A stretch of DNA of 12,263 nt from Choanephora cucurbitarum (taxonomy: Eukaryota; Mucoromycota; Mucoromycetes; Mucorales; Choanephoraceae): the NCBI GenBank assembly GCA_025331435.1, contig JAIWNI010000299.1:1-12263 (forward strand), written 5' to 3'. Shown in pieces: positions 7,923-12,263 of the stretch. The stretch's first letter is position 1. Each line of letters begins with the position of its first letter. The position numbers were made by a program, and so were the translations under genes. The notes beneath the pieces are model-generated. The model had not been told where the DNA came from and did no database searches. It worked only from the letters and a program-made list of their open reading frames with translations.

Positions 7923-10900
7923 ATGTATCCTTGTATTTCTTGCTCTGCTGTCTTCAACTCGGAAGAAGAGAGATTATATCATCTAAGATATGATCGCTGT
8001 GTATCTGTTGCTGGTCAAGCTGCTCTTTCTGCTCGCAGAAATCAACAGCAGACCATTACTGACGATGCTTTGGCTGCTGTAATGGCTGCAACAGAAATGC
8101 CCATCAACATGGAAATAGATGAAGATAGCCCAGTTACATCTGAAAACGAAGTCGCTGTAGATGACGCTGTTGTCAATGAAAATGTTGATAGTGAAATGCC
8201 TGAGGCTGATAATGCCGGCTTCAGCGAAGGACATGATCAATGTAAGTGGCATATAAAAGTAACTTGTGAAAGCAAACTAATCATTACCTTAGTTTCTAAC
8301 CCCATCATTTTGAACTGGTTGCCGCCTCGTTCAATGAATTCGTTTGATGAGATGGCTTTAGAGTTTATGTGCCTTTTGGATGAGGCTAAAACTGCTCGTC
8401 TATATCAGCGCAGGATCGTCAAGCTGGTTAACAAAATGTTGGGTGAATCTGCTAATCCTGATGGTGAGCTTACATGTCTTCTATATAAAGGCTTAACAAA
8501 ACTGATGAGTGATCAAATCTTTATATTAGTTGTACGTCACATACCCTCACCCGATGTCTTCCGTAGAACTATTAAGAGGGATACCAAAAGCATTGTTAAG
8601 CATGACATTTGCGTCAGTGGATGCTTCATGTATCCTGTTAATGAACCCGGCATGAAGACTTGTCCCAATGAAGAATGTGGCCAGGCAAGATACTGCAATG
8701 AAGCTGAGGTGCAGGCTGCAATGGAAGAATTAGACAGAGAGGATGGCATGCCATTGCCTGATTTGATCCCTACCCGCCAAATTGCTTACACTTCTTTAGG
8801 TAGTGCCTTGACTGAAATATACGTAGATGAAGACCGTAGCGAGATGTTGATAGAAGGTGCGAGCCTTAGTGAAGTTCAACAAAGATTAGTAACCCATTAC
8901 CGCGATGTCTTTTCAGGATCGGTATACAAACAGCTTCTTGTGAGCGAAAAGATCATGGCTAACACCATCTGTGTCGTTGTATTTGTTGATGCTATCAATT
9001 AAAAAATATGCAAAAAGCACATCAAGTAATGATCAACTGTTTGATTTTGAATGTCCATCCCAAGCATCGGTAGGGTATACGTACACTTGGATAAAGATAT
9101 GATTTCTGATATTTGTCTCTCACCCAATAGTACCAAGGAGAAAAATATGATTCAAATTGGACTTGTACCCGGGAAGCCATATGATTTGAACTCTTATTTG
9201 GGTCCACTTATTAAAGAGGTTAATGAAATGTATAGCAAAGGCATAGTGATTCAAAAAGATGGCGTTGAAAAGTATCGTGGTAATATTGCCATTGTTGGTA
9301 TCACAGGTGACATTCCCGGCATTTCTGAATTGATGGTATTTGCCGGTCATACCAGTACCTTTGGGTGCAGAGTGTGCCTTTCTGAAGGTTACTCACCTGT
9401 ACCAATTTCAAGTCATGGCAAGTACTTTCCTGATGTTGGTCCTATTCGTACAGCAGAAAGCTTAATTAATGGCGACCCAGTAAATATAGTACATTGTGTT
9501 GCAAAAAGATGCGTTATACTAACTTGCAAATTGATAGAACTTCGGTATGCATGGTCTTCCTGATGATTATGCGAACCTTCCAACCTTCACCGACAGCTTG
9601 TTCTTCTTTGGTGATGAGCTGCATATGCTTGGACATGGTATCGGGCATCTGATATATAAACTCATTCACCCTACCACTTTTGACTTCTACTGTGCTCTTA
9701 ACAACAATGATTATACTTTTGACTTCATCGCCGGATTATCAAGAAAACAGATATTTGAACAACTTGATGATCAAATACATGACAGCAAACCTACTACCAG
9801 CTCGGCTTTTGACTATTCCTTTGATCGTCGTTTTAGTTTTTATCCAGCAGTTGATTGGCAACAATGGTTGTTGTATATCGTGCCAACAATGGTTATACCC
9901 AGGTTGAAACATAGAGCAGCCAAAAAAGGGTTAATAACATTGGTAAACGCTTGCGCCATAGCTTTGCAAAAGGGAATAAGTATTCAAGAACTAGCGAAAA
10001 TGGACGAGTAAGTATACTGGCAATCGTATTTATAACCTCTTTAACTGACTTTGCAATCCCCTTAGATTTCTCTTGTTGTGGCAACAGCTCTTAAATTCCG
10101 AAATAACTAACGGCAGACTGAATATCCGGGTGTGGACAATGAATAATCACTTTACAACCTATCATATGTCCGAGTTGATTCGCAAGCAAGGTCCGTTACG
10201 TTACTATTCCTGCCGATCAATAAAACGTACGATTCAAAAGTACACCAATTTGAGTAAATCACCATCACGACCTGCACAAGAAAACGAAAACATTCTAACC
10301 AGAGTCGCATACTTCAAGCAGCTAAATCGTCAAAGGATATCCGAAAGTCTCTTTCCGCCTGCGAACACTTCCGCCAAAGAATTCAGAGACTATCCTGGTG
10401 ACACAGAAGGGACTCAATCGCAACTTTGGGAATCTTTCAAAGAGGTAGACATGAACTCTGATTTCGATTTTTGTGGATTTTCGGGTACATCTGTTTTGAC
10501 GGCTTTAAAACTGTACTATCGCCGTTTATCAAGAAGTCGCCATGATGTAGATTCTATGTGCGAGATTGCTGCTCGAATGTTACTAGGTAATATCATACTT
10601 CAATCTGAATGGTATCGTAGTAATCACTCCCAACACAAACCTGCCAGTAATATCGTGATATTCGAAGCAATGGAACCAAGTCGGTAAGTTTATTGTGTCT
10701 TATTGTTTGTATCCGATTGTCGTACTAAACTAAATTAAACTTTAGTGACCGTATGTCTCTGTACGTTGGTAAGGTGGTGACTTACATGATACATAGACAC
10801 GGTGGTCAGACCCATTTTTTGGCAGTGATCGAGGCTGCTAAAAGGACAACTCTCGACCACTTCGGTGTTCCTACTACTGTATTATTTTCAGACTCTGAAC

Positions 10901-11058
10901 GTAAGAAGTTGATGGTGTGTGATGTTACCCATATCATTACTATTGCAAGTTTGGTTAGATATGGTACTAACGAAAGTCATTTCAAATTGATTTGGCCTGA
11001 CGCAAATTATTTCCAGTTTTCCGAAGGTAGACGATATGGCGAGTTGCGTTACATGTAA
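7923..11058 (+). pseudogene. Plavaka-like CACTA transposase 2, seven exons, one frameshift
   Basis: This is a second transposase of the same superfamily. Exons: 7923-8241, 8293-8463, 8530-9069, 9131-9479, 9538-10007, 10066-10683, 10746-11058. All phases agree if one missing base at 8999-9001 is allowed, giving about 926 residues. Residues 4-26 form a C-x2-C-x12-H-x5-C finger (Cys4, Cys7, His20, Cys26), followed by an acidic stretch. Then come ICVSGC, CPNEECGQARY, VDAIN (Asp codon 8988-8990), INCLILNVHPKHR, VGITGDIPGISE (Asp 9309-9311), HTSTFGCRVCLSEG, NFGMHG, FFGDELHMLGHGIG (Glu 9616-9618), LLYIVPT and RKQGPLRYYSCR. The Gly usual after the first Asp is Ala. Three introns (8464-8529, 9070-9130, 9480-9537) match transposase 1 in place and phase. 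The first two introns are in-frame and stop-free, so retention would not break the frame. The single lesion could be a real mutation or a sequencing error in an A-rich run. Confidence 0.88.
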
Positions 11059-11116
11059 TTGTAGAAACTGTATGTATTATATTATGAAAGTTAGAAAAGA
11101 AGAAGAAAAAAGATTT

Positions 11117-11122
11117 AATAAA
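11117..11122 (+). terminator. Polyadenylation signal of transposase gene 2
   Basis: AATAAA lies 59 nt after the TAA stop (11056-11058). It is followed by a G/T-rich stretch (GGGTGGGGTGGTGGG, 11123-11137), which fits a downstream element for cleavage and polyadenylation. Confidence 0.6.
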
Positions 11123-12263
11123 GGGTGGGGTGGTGGGTTGAAAAAAAGATGATCTTTTTTTTTCCTGATGTGTAACATCTGATTGATGACGTTTAAAAGA
11201 AGAGGCTAGGCTGTAAATGAATGTAATCTATTTATTTCCCTTTTTTCTTTTGTATCTTATTTTTCATCTTCTTACTTTTATCTTTATCGAAATCAGCTAA
11301 AATACAACCATGCCACACTACGTTACAATAGTTTTAGTAATCGAGTTAGACAACTACTAAATTCTTCAACTTTGGATTTACTCTTTTAAGCGCCAAAGTC
11401 ATGAAACATACTCCAGCTTGATATTCTTGAATTGTTGTTCATGTATGCACGTCTACTACCGAACTTGGGACTGTTGAGAGGTATGGATCCTGAAAATATG
11501 TTTGCTAAACGATGTTATAACTGTTTTTATTCTTATTTAATGTGAATCTTGTAGAAAATTCTGATCGTTTGGAATAAGTTCAAAATGTATGTTGTTATAC
11601 TATGTAAACATCGTATAGCAATCGATGCTGCCTTAACTTGTCTCAAAAGACTCAAGCAATTGATAACTTATTATATAATTTATATAAACAAGGTAATAAC
11701 TTAAGCATGTCTGTGTCCCGAAAAAGATAATCTAACTTGTTAACACCTATAACCCGTTTAGGAATGAGCATTATATTCGATACTTGACGGATCAACGACA
11801 TTAACATATGCATGTTTATCAAAATATAAAAAAACTTGGTGTCTAACGAGGTACGGTTACCTATCATTACTTTTATTCATCATGACAACTACCGAATGAG
11901 ATTGGCTGATTTTATAGTATACAAACGAGACATCATGTTGGTATCAAATCTGTCTGTGATTGTCAATTTAATCACTAGATCGACTGACTTCAATCGAATT
12001 GCTGGATATATCAGATAGCTCCTTCCATTGAATTTCACTTTAATACAATTTTGTGGCTGTAGAATGCATTGATATTTTTCGGACGTTTTGGAAGTTCACT
12101 TAAATAGATCTATCAAGGAGAAAGTATTGCAATCATGAGACCTTTATCTGCGAGCAGTAGTGATGTCTCCATAGAAACGAATGTAAAATAAACAACGAGT
12201 TGCACCACGGCACATCTGAGATCTAAGATTGAATAAGGATGTGCATAATACACAGATTCCATG
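11123..12263. other. AT-rich stretch without a convincing gene
   Basis: About 1.1 kb follow the second transposase. It holds a perfect A/T-rich inverted repeat (AAAAAAAGAT, one base, ATCTTTTTTT; 11141-11161) and long pyrimidine runs near 11236-11285. The short open frames here (for example 11836-12018 plus, 11867-11652 minus, 12262-12113 minus) show no family motif, no neighbouring exon and no codon pattern that I trust. No terminal repeat matching the region before 7837 was found by eye. Confidence 0.6.

Noticed and set aside
8984..9023. Reading the frameshift in transposase 2 as a 40-nt intron
   Set aside because: It would delete the conserved Asp motif and is shorter than the other introns here; the gap-free 29-residue alignment with transposase 1 favours a one-base loss.
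11652..12018. Two small open frames on opposite strands in the right-hand AT-rich region
   Set aside because: Short, overlapping, without motifs or splice partners; expected by chance.
12113..12262. 49-codon minus-strand open frame starting at the window edge
   Set aside because: No recognisable motif, and it could be a chance frame; the window ends before upstream context can be judged.
1..12263. CRISPR arrays, rRNA or complete tRNA genes
   Set aside because: No regularly spaced direct repeats, rRNA segments or foldable tRNA were seen; the only tRNA-like segment (1790-1853) lacks a good T stem.

Overview
The window looks like a piece of a fungal genome, most likely an early-diverging (Mucoromycota-type) fungus. 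The evidence is AT-rich DNA, short introns (about 50-83 nt) with GTAAGT-like donors, CTAAC-like branch sites and TAG/CAG acceptors, TATA boxes shortly upstream of starts, AATAAA signals, and two transposases of the Plavaka-like branch of the CACTA/EnSpm superfamily (Tnp2/Transposase_21 type). The lineage is an inference from these features; no host marker gene is present. I found no rRNA, tRNA, CRISPR array or clear host gene. The window is a transposon graveyard made of three elements side by side.

Layout. (1) Positions 1-1660, minus strand: the N-terminal part of a Helitron Rep/helicase gene. It has one intron, carries three in-frame stops and one frameshift, and is cut by the window edge exactly at its HUH motif. 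(2) Positions 1661-2053: the Helitron upstream region with a TATA box, a short segment with tRNA-like pol III box similarity, and a CA/CCCACACC-rich simple repeat. (3) Positions 2054-6931: a delimited 4.9-kb CACTA-type element. It has 22-bp terminal inverted repeats (21/22 matching) that begin CACTA and arrays of subterminal CTAGGTTA octamers at both ends. Inside are two divergent genes: an uninterrupted minus-strand coiled-coil/basic protein that I cannot assign to a family, and a plus-strand five-exon transposase with two single-base frameshifts. (4) Positions 6932-7836: no gene seen. (5) Positions 7837-11122: a second, diverged Plavaka-like transposase gene with seven exons. It is open throughout except for one single-base deletion just after a likely catalytic Asp. 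No terminal repeats were found for it. (6) Positions 11123-12263: AT-rich, no convincing gene.

How the parts fit. The first element has the architecture of plant En/Spm: a catalytic transposase, plus a small second protein next to clustered subterminal motifs that could be its binding sites. The catalytic gene has decayed while the small gene has not. The two transposases share three intron positions in the same phase and the same order of motifs (N-terminal zinc-finger-like Cys pair, D..., GD.P..SE, GCR.CL, DELH, GPLR), so they are anciently related, but their sequences are too different for a recent duplication.
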